Below are positions 8,534-16,528 of a stretch of DNA of 64,000 nt, one piece after another. Below the pieces are notes generated by a model. It made no database searches and was not told the DNA's origin. It saw only the letters and a program-made list of their open reading frames with translations. The translations under genes and the position numbers were made by a program. Within the stretch, counting starts at the first letter, position 1; every line of letters starts with the position of its first letter. Source of the DNA: JAVBJV01 sp031555315. Its GTDB lineage: Bacteria > Pseudomonadota > Alphaproteobacteria > Acetobacterales > Acetobacteraceae. The stretch spans positions 124,001 through 188,000 of the forward strand of contig JAVBUO010000005.1 of the NCBI GenBank assembly GCA_031555315.1, written 5' to 3'.

Positions 8534-9436
8534 TCAGCGTGCCGGACGTGCCGCCGGTGCCGCTGGTGTGGCCGGTGCCGTGGCGGGGGTGTCGCTCTGG
8601 AGCGGCGAGCCGTCCAGATTGAACCGCTCGACCGTGGCGGCGGCGCGGAAACGGTCGATCACGCCCTGCACGTTCTGTTCGAACATCTGCTGGCGCAGCT
8701 CGTCGCGCACGGATTCGAAGCTCGGCTGCGGCACGGTGCGGCGTTCTTCCAGCTTGATGACGTGCCAGCCGAACGGGCTGCGCACCGGTGTTTCGGTGAT
8801 CTGGCCCGGCGTGGTCAGCGCAAAGGCGGCTTCGGCGAATTCGGGAACCATGTCGTCCTTCTTGAAGAAACCCAGATCGCCGCCATTCTGCCGGCCGCTG
8901 GGGTCGGTCGTGCGGCTGGTGGCGATGGCGGCGAAGTCGCCGCCTTTCTTCAGTTCTTCGATGATCGCCCGCGCCTCGGCCTCGGTCGCGACCAGAATAT
9001 GACGTACGCGGATTTCTTCCTGCGGCGGCTTGTTGGCGATCTCGGCGTCGTAGCGCGCCCGCACGGCGGCATCGGTGATCTGCGCGTTGAGTTCACGCAG
9101 CACCAGCGCGTTCTGCAGGGCGCGATCCTCGGCCTCGCGCACCTGGCGCTGCACGGCAGGATCGTTCTGCAACCCGGCCTTGCGCGCGGCTTCGGCCAGG
9201 ACGCGCTGATTGATCATCTGATCGATGACCAACGGATACAGAACGTTCGGCGGAATGTTCCGCACCTCTTCCGGCAGGGACTGAAGCGCATCAGTTACGT
9301 TGGAGTAACGGATATCGGTGCCATCGACCCGCGCAACGACCGGATCCGGATTGGTCGGGGGGGTGGCCGGGACGACCTGAGCTGCAGCGTGTCCCACAGC
9401 AACCAAGCCGAGGACAAGCCAGTGGCGGACTCGCAT
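8534..9436 (-). CDS. Periplasmic parvulin-type peptidyl-prolyl cis-trans isomerase (SurA/PpiD-like), 300 aa
   Basis: This is a predicted exported folding chaperone acting on proteins delivered by the Sec system. The start at 9436 gives a clean signal peptide (MRVRHWLVLGLVAVGHAAAQ); an upstream start would bury it. A SurA-N-like helical region spans about 30-110. A parvulin rotamase domain follows, containing EEIRVRHILV, GGDFAAIA, NGGDLGFF and SPFGWHVIKLEERR, all family hallmarks. The tail is low-complexity Pro/Ala/Thr. It is divergent from secA and upstream of argJ, which fits a role beside secretion. Confidence 0.9.
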   Translation of the reverse strand: MRVRHWLVLGLVAVGHAAAQVVPATPPTNPDPVVARVDGTDIRYSNVTDALQSLPEEVRNIPPNVLYPLVIDQMINQRVLAEAARKAGLQNDPAVQRQVREAEDRALQNALVLRELNAQITDAAVRARYDAEIANKPPQEEIRVRHILVATEAEARAIIEELKKGGDFAAIATSRTTDPSGRQNGGDLGFFKKDDMVPEFAEAAFALTTPGQITETPVRSPFGWHVIKLEERRTVPQPSFESVRDELRQQMFEQNVQGVIDRFRAAATVERFNLDGSPLQSDTPATAPATPAAPAARPAR

Positions 9437-9552
9437 AGGAATCTCTCTATCAAAGGTGACTGCGCCCATGATGGCGGAACCCCCGTCTGCGGACAAGCCG
9501 TTCCGGAAAAACGGTTTTCTGACCGAAAATGCGTTTTTTTACCCAGGTCTAT

Positions 9553-9581
9553 TTGACCCAGAGAAAGCGCCCCCCTACATC
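9553..9581 (+). promoter_or_regulatory. Candidate sigma-70 promoter for secA
   Basis: TTGACC (9553-9558) is followed after 17 bases by TACATC (9576-9581) in the 248-bp spacer between the divergent isomerase gene and secA. The -35 is close to consensus and the -10 is poor, so this is a weak prediction. No other feature is clear in the spacer apart from a short ccgtt/aacgg hairpin at 9498-9514. Confidence 0.3.
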
Positions 9582-9684
9582 TCGGCAGTTCGTGCCGTAC
9601 GATGCGCCGGTTCCGGTATGCGCGTATGGTGCGCCTGGTATGGCGCCCCTGTGTCGGGGCGTGTCCTGTTTTTGGGATTTTCGC

Positions 9685-12387
9685 ATGTTTGCCCGCATTG
9701 CCCGCGCTATTTTTGGTAACAGTAACGACCGTATGCTGAAGCAGTATCAGCGCCGGGTGCAGTCCATCAACGTATTCGAGCCGGAAATCTCGGCACTGTC
9801 GGACGAGGATCTGCGCGGCAAGACCGATCTTTTCAAGGCGCGGCTGGAAAAAGGCGAAACGCTCGACGACGTTCTGCCCGAGGCATTTGCCGTGGTGCGC
9901 GAAGCCTCGCGCCGCGTTCTGGGGATGCGCCATTTCGATGTACAGTTGATCGGCGGGATGGTGCTGCACGAAGGCAAGATCTCGGAGATGAAGACCGGGG
10001 AAGGCAAGACCCTGGTCGCGACTCTGGCGGTCTATCTGAATGCGCTGACCGGCAAGGGCGTGCACGTGATAACCGTGAACGATTACCTGGCGATGCGCGA
10101 TGCCGAGCAGATGGGGGCGCTGTACGGCTTTCTGGGCCTGACCACCGGCGTGGTGGTGCATGGTCTGGCCGATCACGAACGCATGCGGGCCTACGACTGC
10201 GACATCACATATGGCACCAACAACGAATTCGGCTTCGATTATCTGCGCGACAACATGAAGTTCCGCATGGAGGAAATGGTCCAGCGCGACTTTTCCTTCG
10301 CGATCGTCGACGAGGTCGACAGCATCCTGATCGACGAGGCGCGCACGCCGCTGATCATCTCCGGTCCGGCCGAGGACAGTTCGGACCTCTACCGTCAGGT
10401 CGATGCGGTGGTGAAGGAACTGGTCGTCGATACCAGCACCTATGAAAAAGACGAGAAGTTCAAAACCGTTCACCTGACCGAAAGCGGCACGGAAACGGTG
10501 GAAGCGATGATGCAGGAAGCCGGTATCCTGAAGGAAGGCAACCTGTACGATACGTTCAACATCACGCTGCTGCATCATGTGCAGCAGAGCCTGCGCGCCC
10601 ATACACTGTTCACGCTCGATGTGGATTACATCGTCAAGGACGACAAGGTCGTCATCATCGACGAATTCACCGGCCGCAAGATGGAAGGGCGGCGTTATTC
10701 CGATGGGCTGCATCAGGCGTTGGAGGCCAAGGAACACGCAACCGTCCAGCCGGAAAACCAGACGCTGGCGTCGATCACTTTCCAGAACTATTTCCGTCTC
10801 TATCCGAAACTGGCCGGGATGACCGGCACGGCGCTGACCGAGGCCGACGAATTCGCCGAGATCTACAAGCTCGATGTGGTGGACATTCCCACCAACGTGC
10901 CGGTGATCCGCGACGACCAGCACGACGAGGTCTACCGCACCGCGCGCGAGAAATACGACGCGGTTCTGACCCTGATCCAGGAATGCCAGGCGCGCCAGCA
11001 GCCGGTGCTGGTTGGCACCACCAGCATCGAGAAGAGCGAGCTGATCAGTGGGCTGATGAAGAAGCGCGGCATTTCGCATCAGGTGCTGAATGCGCGGTTC
11101 CACGAACAGGAAGCCGGCATCATCATGCAGGCCGGGCGTCCCGGCGCGGTGACGGTGTCCACCAACATGGCCGGCCGCGGCACCGACATTCAGCTGGGCG
11201 GCAATTTCGCCATGCGTGTGAAGACCGAACTGGGCGATATGCCCGAAGGTCCGGAGCGCGAGGCGCGGATCGCGCAGATCCAGCAGGAGATCGAGGCGGC
11301 GCGCGAGGTGGTGCGTGCAGCCGGCGGGCTGTTCGTGATCGGTACCGAACGTCATGAAAGCCGGCGCATCGACAACCAGTTGCGCGGCCGTTCGGGCCGC
11401 CAGGGCGACCCGGGGGCGTCGCGGTTCTTCCTGTCGCTGGAAGACGACCTGATGCGTATCTTCGGGTCCGACCGGATGTCGGGCGCGCTGCAGAAGCTGG
11501 GCCTGAAGGAAGGCGAGGCGATCATCCATCCGTGGATCAACAAGGCGCTGGAACGCGCGCAGAAGAAGGTCGAAGCGCGCAACTTCGACATGCGCAAGAA
11601 CGTGCTGAAATACGACAACGTGATGAACGACCAGCGCAAGGAAGTGTATGCCGAGCGCCGCAAGTTCATGCGTACCGACGATGTGTCGGATATCGTCGCC
11701 GACATGCGTCACGAAACGATCGATGCCGTGGTGGCGCGGCATATCCCCGAGCACGCATTCTCGGAACAGTGGAACGTGCAGGGGTTGACCGAGGACATCC
11801 AGCGGATTTTCAACCTCGACCTGCCGGTTGCCAGCTGGGTCAAGGAAGAGGGCATCGACGAAAACGTCATTCGCGAGCGTCTGGAAAAGGCGGCCGATGC
11901 GGCGGTCGCCTCCAAGGCCGCGAATTACGGCCCCGAACTGATGCGCATGATCGAGAAATCCCTGTTGATGCAGGTGCTCGATCAGGTGTGGAAGGAACAT
12001 CTGCTGCTGCTGGACCAGTTGCGCCAGGGGATCGGTCTGCGCGCCTATGGCCAGCGCGATCCGGTGAACGAATACAAGAGCGAGGCGTTCAATCTGTTCA
12101 ACGCCATGCTGGGCGAGATGCGCGAACGCGTCACCAACATGATGGCGCGTGTCGAGGTGCGCACCGATGCACCGCCGCCCGTCGATTATCCGGAGATGCC
12201 GGACAATCTGGTGGAAAGCCGCATTGACCCGGGCGCGCCGGTCGAGGACGACCCGCGTTTCGCCAACGCGCCGCCGGGGTTCGATCGCAACGACCCGGCC
12301 ACCTGGGGGCGCTTCGTGCCGCGCAATGCGCCGTGCCCGTGTGGGTCCGGCCGGAAATATAAACATTGTCACGGCCGGATGAGCTGA
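9685..12387 (+). CDS. secA: Preprotein translocase ATPase SecA, 900 aa
   Basis: SecA is the cytoplasmic and membrane-peripheral ATPase that drives preproteins through SecYEG. The start at 9685 gives the family N-terminus MFARIARAIFGNSNDRMLK; the frame is open further upstream, but that sequence is not SecA-like. Walker A is MKTGEGKT near residue 101-108. The DEAD-like box is VDEVDSILIDEARTPL, and the C-terminal motor region includes GRSGRQGDPG. The extreme C-terminus is a zinc-binding SEC-C motif (CPCGSGRKYKHCH) that binds SecB and lipids. Length is normal. A GNAT gene overlaps its 3' end. Confidence 0.97.
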   Translation: MFARIARAIFGNSNDRMLKQYQRRVQSINVFEPEISALSDEDLRGKTDLFKARLEKGETLDDVLPEAFAVVREASRRVLGMRHFDVQLIGGMVLHEGKISEMKTGEGKTLVATLAVYLNALTGKGVHVITVNDYLAMRDAEQMGALYGFLGLTTGVVVHGLADHERMRAYDCDITYGTNNEFGFDYLRDNMKFRMEEMVQRDFSFAIVDEVDSILIDEARTPLIISGPAEDSSDLYRQVDAVVKELVVDTSTYEKDEKFKTVHLTESGTETVEAMMQEAGILKEGNLYDTFNITLLHHVQQSLRAHTLFTLDVDYIVKDDKVVIIDEFTGRKMEGRRYSDGLHQALEAKEHATVQPENQTLASITFQNYFRLYPKLAGMTGTALTEADEFAEIYKLDVVDIPTNVPVIRDDQHDEVYRTAREKYDAVLTLIQECQARQQPVLVGTTSIEKSELISGLMKKRGISHQVLNARFHEQEAGIIMQAGRPGAVTVSTNMAGRGTDIQLGGNFAMRVKTELGDMPEGPEREARIAQIQQEIEAAREVVRAAGGLFVIGTERHESRRIDNQLRGRSGRQGDPGASRFFLSLEDDLMRIFGSDRMSGALQKLGLKEGEAIIHPWINKALERAQKKVEARNFDMRKNVLKYDNVMNDQRKEVYAERRKFMRTDDVSDIVADMRHETIDAVVARHIPEHAFSEQWNVQGLTEDIQRIFNLDLPVASWVKEEGIDENVIRERLEKAADAAVASKAANYGPELMRMIEKSLLMQVLDQVWKEHLLLLDQLRQGIGLRAYGQRDPVNEYKSEAFNLFNAMLGEMRERVTNMMARVEVRTDAPPPVDYPEMPDNLVESRIDPGAPVEDDPRFANAPPGFDRNDPATWGRFVPRNAPCPCGSGRKYKHCHGRMS

Positions 12388-12863
12388 CGCCCGTCTGGCG
12401 GCCGATGACGCGGGGCGATCTGCCAGCGCTGCTGCGTCTGGCGGATCGTGTGCATCCGGACCTGCCCGAACCGATCGGGATTTTTGCCGAGCGTCTGCGC
12501 CTCAGCCCCGCGACGTGCCTGACGCTGGAAGCGGCGGGGGCATTGCAGGGCTATGCCGTCGCGCATCCGTGGGTGTCCGGCCCGGCGCCGGAATTGGCGG
12601 CGCTGCTGGGCGTGCTGCCGGTGCGGAGTGATGCGCTGCATCTGCATGATGTGGCGATTGCACCGGCGTATCAGGGGCGTGGGCTGGTGGCGGGTGCGAT
12701 TGCCCATATGGCGCGGGCGGCGCGCGAACGGGGGCTGTCCAGGCTGACGGCGGTGGCGGTGCACGGTACGGCGGCGTACTGGCAGCGCCACGGTTTCGTG
12801 CCTGCCGCGTGGAGTGTTCCTGCGTCGTACGGCGCGGGAATGGCATTGCTGCGGAACGTCTGA
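12366..12863 (+). CDS. GNAT-family N-acetyltransferase, about 165 aa
   Basis: This is a single-domain GNAT acetyltransferase of unknown substrate. The acetyl-CoA loop is visible as VAIAPAYQGRGLVAGAIAHMA near 96-116 (pattern Q/RxxGxG/A), followed by the usual C-terminal YWQRHGFVP segment. The start is uncertain. A TTG at 12366 overlaps the secA end by 22 bases, and an in-frame ATG at 12405 would give a 152-aa protein that still begins at the conserved WRPMTRGDL region. Either way it appears to be co-transcribed with secA. Confidence 0.8.
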   Translation: MSRPDELTPVWRPMTRGDLPALLRLADRVHPDLPEPIGIFAERLRLSPATCLTLEAAGALQGYAVAHPWVSGPAPELAALLGVLPVRSDALHLHDVAIAPAYQGRGLVAGAIAHMARAARERGLSRLTAVAVHGTAAYWQRHGFVPAAWSVPASYGAGMALLRNV

Positions 12864-12865
12864 TC

Positions 12866-13012
12866 ATGTCACCGCCGTTCCGTGTTGAACTGGTTCCCCA
12901 TGATCCCGCCTGGCGGACTCTGCATGCCGAGGATTCGCACGCCTATGGCGATTGCAAAAGCGCATGGATCGGTAAGGTCGAAGCGGACGCGCTGGCCTGA
13001 TACCGTCGCTGA
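12866..13012 (+). pseudogene. Remnant of a GrpB/UPF0157-family gene: middle deleted, end interrupted by TGA
   Basis: Starting two bases after the GNAT stop, the frame reads FRVELVPHDPAWRTLHAED, which matches the N-terminus of GrpB-type (UPF0157) predicted nucleotidyltransferases (V-E-x-V-P-x-D-P-x-W). It passes almost at once to YGDCKSAWIGKVEADALA, which resembles their extreme C-terminus (Y-x-x-x-K-x-x-F/W-I-x-x-x-x-x-x-A-x-W-Y). The expected catalytic middle of roughly 120-130 residues is missing. The codon where Trp is expected is TGA (12998-13000), followed by Tyr-Arg-Arg and a second TGA. The family match is from memory of the consensus. Confidence 0.6.
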
Positions 13013-13021
13013 GAAGACGCG

Positions 13022-13594
13022 CTAGCTCTCCAGCTCGCTGTCCCAGTACAGATAATCGCGCCAGCTGTCGTGCAGGTAGTTCGGCGGGAACGCGCGCCCT
13101 TTGTCCTGTAATTCCCAACTGCTGGGGCGGCGCGGTGTGTGGCGCGGGAACATGCGGGCCTCCTGCGGCAACAAGCTCCCCTTGTGCAGGTTGCAGGCGC
13201 TGCATGCGGTGACCACGTTCTCCCACGTCGTGCGGCCGCCACGGCTGCGCGGGATCACGTGATCGAAGGTCAGGTCCGGCGCGGCGGCCGTCTTGCCGCA
13301 ATACTGGCACGCAAAGGTATCGCGCAGGAATACATTGAAACGAGTGAATGCCGGTTTGCGCTTGATACCTACATATTCACGCAAGGCGATCACACTGGGC
13401 AGGCGCAACGTCAGGCTGGGGGAATGGATCTTGCGATCGTATTCCGACAATACCGATACGCGATCCAGGCACACAGCTTTGATGGCGTCCTGCCACGGCC
13501 AGAGCGAGAGCGGAAAATACGACAGCGGACGGTAATCCGCGTTCAGGACCAGTGCGGGAAAATGATGGCCGCCGTCTGGCAAAAACACCCCCAT
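13022..13594 (-). CDS. HNH endonuclease family protein, 190 aa
   Basis: This is a predicted HNH nuclease with a zinc-finger-like framework. C96 and C99 (CQYCG) and C131 and C134 (CSAC) would bind structural zinc. The metal-dependent catalytic part is DHVIPRSRGG (D111-H112), followed by TWENVVTAC with the conserved Asn126. The N-terminus (FPALVLNADYRPLSYFPLS) is the typical lead-in of the stand-alone HNH family common in alphaproteobacterial housekeeping regions; no phage genes are adjacent. Its biological role is not established. A short gap separates it from the GrpB remnant, which it faces tail to tail. Confidence 0.88.
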   Translation of the reverse strand: MGVFLPDGGHHFPALVLNADYRPLSYFPLSLWPWQDAIKAVCLDRVSVLSEYDRKIHSPSLTLRLPSVIALREYVGIKRKPAFTRFNVFLRDTFACQYCGKTAAAPDLTFDHVIPRSRGGRTTWENVVTACSACNLHKGSLLPQEARMFPRHTPRRPSSWELQDKGRAFPPNYLHDSWRDYLYWDSELES

Positions 13595-13683
13595 GCCGAA
13601 CTCGGGCGCGGCGCAGGCGGTAAACGAAGGGGCCTGCGCGGCGCGTCGTTTATGGGGGATTTATCGCAAAGCACAGGCCGCGT

Positions 13684-13709
13684 CGCAAGGGCGGGGTGCC
13701 GCCCTTGCG
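13684..13709 (-). terminator. 11-bp GC hairpin downstream of mscL
   Basis: The arms cgcaagggcgg and ccgcccttgcg pair around a four-base loop (ggtg), 11 bases after the mscL stop in its direction of transcription. There is no U-tract, so it may be a transcript-end stabiliser rather than a true intrinsic terminator. Confidence 0.5.
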
Positions 13710-13719
13710 GATGCCGGTT

Positions 13720-14175
13720 TCAGGTTTTGCCGCGCAGGGCGTCGCGGATTTCTTCCAGCAATACTTCGCTACGCGGCGGTGCAGCCGCCGCCGGCGACAG
13801 TTTATCCTTGAAACGCGCCAGAACCTTGATCAGCCAGAAGATCGCGAACGCAACGATCAGGAAGTTGATCACGGCATTCAGGAACGTGCCGAGCGCCAGC
13901 ACGGACGCTCCGGCATCGCGCGTCGCCTTCAGCGTAGCCAGGCGTTCGCCGGACAGCACGACGAAGACGTTCGAGAAATCAATGCCGCCCAGTAAAAGCC
14001 CCAGAATCGGGTTGAAAATATCTTTGACCAGGCTGTCGACGATCGTGGTGAAAGCAGCGCCGATAATGATACCGACGGCCAGATCAATGACGTTGCCACG
14101 AAGAATAAAAGCCTGAAATTCTTTGATCCAGGCAGGTTTTTCAAGTTTGGTCAGTCCGGATAAAGGGGCTTGCAT
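13720..14175 (-). CDS. mscL: Large-conductance mechanosensitive channel MscL, 151 aa
   Basis: MscL is an inner-membrane homopentameric channel that opens under membrane tension and vents solutes on hypo-osmotic shock. The first helix is unmistakable (EFQAFILRGNVIDLAVGIIIGAAF). A periplasmic loop, a second membrane helix (AVINFLIVAFAIFWLIKVL) and a charged cytoplasmic tail follow. The ATG at 14175 is preferred over an upstream GTG at 14208. The N-terminal stretch before the first helix (about 20 residues) is a little longer than in E. coli. It lies between HNH and dcd genes on the same strand, probably as its own unit. Confidence 0.95.
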   Translation of the reverse strand: MQAPLSGLTKLEKPAWIKEFQAFILRGNVIDLAVGIIIGAAFTTIVDSLVKDIFNPILGLLLGGIDFSNVFVVLSGERLATLKATRDAGASVLALGTFLNAVINFLIVAFAIFWLIKVLARFKDKLSPAAAAPPRSEVLLEEIRDALRGKT

Positions 14176-14288
14176 ATCTGGTTTCTTTGAAAGGTGGAGG
14201 CAGGCCACCGTACACGGTGTGCAAGCCCGCTTTCAAGTGCGATCATCACAAGGTTATGTAATCTGCGGGCGCGCATGCCGGCAGTATT

Positions 14289-14846
14289 TTAACCCATACG
14301 CGGCAGAGCAACGCCCCGCTGGCCCATATATTTGCCGGCCTTGTCGGCATAGGAGGTTTCGCACGGCTGGTCGCCCCGGATGAACAGGAACTGGCAGATG
14401 CCTTCGCCGGCATAGATCTTGGCGGGCAGGGGCGTGGTGTTGCTGATTTCGATCGTGACCTGCCCTTCCCATTCTGGTTCCAGTGGCGTAACGTTGACGA
14501 TAATTCCGCAGCGTGCGTACGTCGATTTACCAAGGCAGATGACCAGTACGTCGCGCGGGATGCGGAAATATTCCACCGTATGCGCCAGGGCGAAGGAATT
14601 CGGCGGTACGATGCAGACTGGACCGGTTCGATCCACGAAGGAGTCCGGGTTGAATTCCTTGGGATCGACGATGGCGGAATCCACGTTGGTGAAAACCTTG
14701 AACTGGTCTGCCACGCGCGCGTCATAGCCGTAGGACGACAACCCGTACGAGATGATTCCCCCGCGTTTCTGCCCGTCGACGAAAGGCTCGATCATGCCGC
14801 GTTCGGTTGCCATCTGGCGGATCCAACGGTCGGACATCACGGACAT
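14289..14846 (-). CDS. dcd: dCTP deaminase, 185 aa
   Basis: Dcd converts dCTP to dUTP and ammonia, the main route to dTTP precursors in Gram-negative bacteria. Conserved blocks include LSSYGYDARVA near the N-terminus, the active-site segment around GKSTYARCGI, and VTPLEPEWEGQVTIEISNTTPLPAKIYAGEG, which contains the catalytic Glu. The C-terminal KYMGQRG closes the active site. The ATG at 14846 has GGAG seven bases upstream, better than ATGs at 14837 or 14858. Length matches other bacterial trimeric dCTP deaminases. Confidence 0.95.
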   Translation of the reverse strand: MSVMSDRWIRQMATERGMIEPFVDGQKRGGIISYGLSSYGYDARVADQFKVFTNVDSAIVDPKEFNPDSFVDRTGPVCIVPPNSFALAHTVEYFRIPRDVLVICLGKSTYARCGIIVNVTPLEPEWEGQVTIEISNTTPLPAKIYAGEGICQFLFIRGDQPCETSYADKAGKYMGQRGVALPRMG

Positions 14847-14897
14847 AGGGCGCTCCATGGAGTTGAGGGCGGGGGCGTTGAGGTTGGGGCGGTTGGT

Positions 14898-15086
14898 CTA
14901 CCGGGCGGGCGGGTTGTCTGCAACCTGCGGCGGCAACGGTTCGTCCATGGCGGCATCGGTGCGGGCGCGGCTTTGCGCCTTGCGACGGCGCAGATTCTCG
15001 CGCAACGCGGCGGCAGCACGCGCCTCGCGCGTTATCTGGCTGGCCGGCTTGGCCGGTCGGGGGTGGGATGGGGCGTCTTTGTCCAT
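14898..15086 (-). CDS. Small basic hypothetical protein, 62 aa
   Basis: The short protein has a Pro-rich N-terminus and a strongly basic helix (ALRENLRRRKAQSRAR) near residues 27-42, ending in a Pro-rich tail. Small proteins with this A-L-R-x-N-L-x-R-R-K-A-Q element are common in alphaproteobacteria, but their function is unknown to me. The start is uncertain: the ATG at 15086 has no strong ribosome-binding site, and a start at 15131 is possible. It lies between dcd and the tRNA gene on the opposite strand from the tRNA. Confidence 0.5.
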   Translation of the reverse strand: MDKDAPSHPRPAKPASQITREARAAAALRENLRRRKAQSRARTDAAMDEPLPPQVADNPPAR

Positions 15087-15205
15087 GAGCAACGGATTGG
15101 AAAATCTCTCGGAATAGGTCAAGAGAAACAAAGCAGGGCTTGCAGGGACCGATCCGAAAGGTTAGGAACGCCGCCCTGACTGGTGTGCGCATCGGTATGC
15201 CGGAT

Positions 15206-15280
<75 letters not shown>

Positions 15281-15690
15281 CCAACTTTAAGCATTTTCAA
15301 AGGGTTTGCGGGTTTTTGGCCCCGCCGTGGCAAGGGCTTTCGACCCGCACAGTCGCGTATAAACCCGCACATTCACGCACAAATTGGCACGCTGGTGACA
15401 CGTGGTTCGTGGGACGTTCTCGGCTGGTAGCCCCCCTCCCACTGGGCGGCAATCTGGGAGCGCTGGACTGACGACCGCGGCGTAATACGGCTTGGGGACG
15501 GTGGTGGCCAAATACCGTCATCGTGCTGTGCAGGTTTATCAAGGCTTACGAGAACGGTGGGTAAGGGCAGTTGAGATTATGAGCACGCAGCAAAAAAACA
15601 AATTTTATGTGCTTGAATATAAAATGGAGCGATAAATTTATCAAAAACACATGCGTGTGTAATTTAACAACAAAACTGCACATGCGCCGC
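15281..15690. other. Gene-poor stretch after the tRNA, AT-rich in its second half
   Basis: I see no convincing gene here on either strand, and no integrase or transposase fragment that I can recognise. The first 260 bases are of ordinary composition with many stops; from about 15560 the sequence becomes strikingly AT-rich compared with the rest of the window. It leads into the promoter region of the small double-glycine-leader gene. Confidence 0.5.
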
Positions 15691-15696
15691 TATAAT
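15691..15696 (+). promoter_or_regulatory. Consensus -10 box (TATAAT) upstream of the leader-peptide gene
   Basis: A perfect TATAAT sits 105 bases before the ATG at 15801. No good -35 lies at the normal distance (TTAACA at 15664-15669 is 21 bases away), so activation by a regulator, or another sigma factor, is possible. This is a motif call only. Confidence 0.45.
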
Positions 15697-15701
15697 TACC
15701 G

Positions 15702-15737
15702 ATGATCACGAAAATGGTATTTGCCTCAAGTGATCAT
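15702..15737. promoter_or_regulatory. 8-bp inverted repeat in the leader region
   Basis: The arms atgatcac (15702-15709) and gtgatcat (15730-15737) form an inverted repeat with a 20-base spacer, directly followed by a run of T (to 15741). It could be a pair of operator half-sites or, in RNA, a terminator-like hairpin that attenuates the downstream gene. A position just after the candidate -10 makes an operator slightly more likely. Confidence 0.45.
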
Positions 15738-15743
15738 TTTTGC

Positions 15744-15756
15744 CGTTATCATAACG
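15744..15756. promoter_or_regulatory. 13-bp palindrome cgttatcataacg
   Basis: The sequence is a perfect palindrome of two 6-base arms around a central C, 45 bases before the leader-peptide start. It looks like a binding site for a dimeric regulator; the regulator is unknown. Confidence 0.4.
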
Positions 15757-15800
15757 AATTTCATGATTGATGACGGGTTATTTTTCTCGGGAGTAATAAA

Positions 15801-15980
15801 ATGTCTGATAGTATTGAACTAAAAGAGCTGTCCTTCGAAGAAATGGAAGAGGTTTCTGGAGGGATTCCTTGGTTGCTGGCCTTGATCCGGGGGGCGACAC
15901 CCGGCTGGCGCTCGAGCAACGTCGGGTGGGCTGCGCGAATCATGTACGACCCACGAAAAGATCCACAAAATTGGGCTTAG
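15801..15980 (+). CDS. Small peptide precursor with double-glycine (bacteriocin/microcin-type) leader, 59 aa
   Basis: The 59-residue product begins with a leader ending ELSFEEMEEVSGG (residues 9-21). This fits the double-glycine leader pattern of class II bacteriocins and microcins, which peptidase-containing ABC transporters cleave after GG. The predicted core (residues 22-59) starts IPWLLALIRG, has four Trp, five basic and two acidic residues, and no Cys, so it would be a linear, cationic, amphipathic peptide. A good ribosome-binding site (gggag) lies seven bases before the ATG. Codon use and the AT-rich upstream region differ from the neighbours, suggesting transfer. No transporter, immunity or modification gene is recognisable nearby. 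I do not recognise the core sequence. Confidence 0.7.
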   Translation: MSDSIELKELSFEEMEEVSGGIPWLLALIRGATPGWRSSNVGWAARIMYDPRKDPQNWA

Positions 15981-15991
15981 CTTTTTAAGGG

Positions 15992-16023
15992 GGGCTGGGG
16001 ACTGCGTAGCCAGGCCCCAGCCC
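15992..16023 (+). terminator. 9-bp GC hairpin 11 bases after the leader-peptide gene
   Basis: The arms gggctgggg (15992-16000) and ccccagccc (16015-16023) enclose a 14-base loop immediately downstream of the TAG. There is no U-tract after it, so termination or 3'-end protection is inferred. Confidence 0.5.
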
Positions 16024-16528
16024 TCACAGTGCCCGGATTACCTGGCCTGCTCGGCCGCCCAGGCGGAGTGGATGCCGGACGTGTCCAACAGCGATTCCTC
16101 CATGCCGGTTCATGTCTGGGCCTGGGGGGCTTCGACAGTGAATCGTGCCTGCTCCTAATTGCGCTGTTATCCGGCTGGCCAGTCCGCGCAAGTAAGCGCA
16201 AGCACCTTCCGGCGCACCGGCGAAGGCCTCGCGCCCGGCTGTTGTGATCGCGTTCAGAAGATCGGGCGACATAGAATGCGGCAGACCGGCGCGTGCACGC
16301 GTCATATCCACCTCGGGCACGCTGCACGTCTGAACGGCATCGATGCATGCGACATGGTTGCGATCGTTGCCTTGACGGAGGGCTCTGAGCCCGCCGAATG
16401 GTTCGACGACGCAATATGCAACGCCGTGGCAACGCTGTTGCCCCTGACTTGTAGTTACAGTGGCCCCGGCTTTCGGACAGGATTGACGCGGACCCGTTCC
16501 CTGTAGGCGCGACCTCTCGGTAAAATGC
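16024..16528. other. Gap with no identifiable gene; possible decayed minus-strand coding sequence
   Basis: No gene in this stretch can be named. On the minus strand a frame stays open and, between about 16130 and 16300, has a protein-like composition (for example DLLNAITTAGREAF then ACAYLRGLASRITAQLG). The surrounding residues look non-coding, there is no ribosome-binding site, and the frame runs into the 3' end of the neighbouring gene. I take it as a possible remnant only. Confidence 0.3.

Noticed and set aside
9295..12372. A 1025-codon open frame antisense to secA
   Set aside because: It mirrors secA almost base for base, has the His/Gln/Arg-rich composition typical of the reverse strand of GC-rich genes, and shows no ribosome-binding site or family. 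It is a by-product of codon bias.
15281..15690. A prophage or integrase gene at the tRNA site
   Set aside because: No frame shows an integrase core (R...H-x-x-R...Y) or any phage protein, so the island idea rests only on composition and the isolated small gene.
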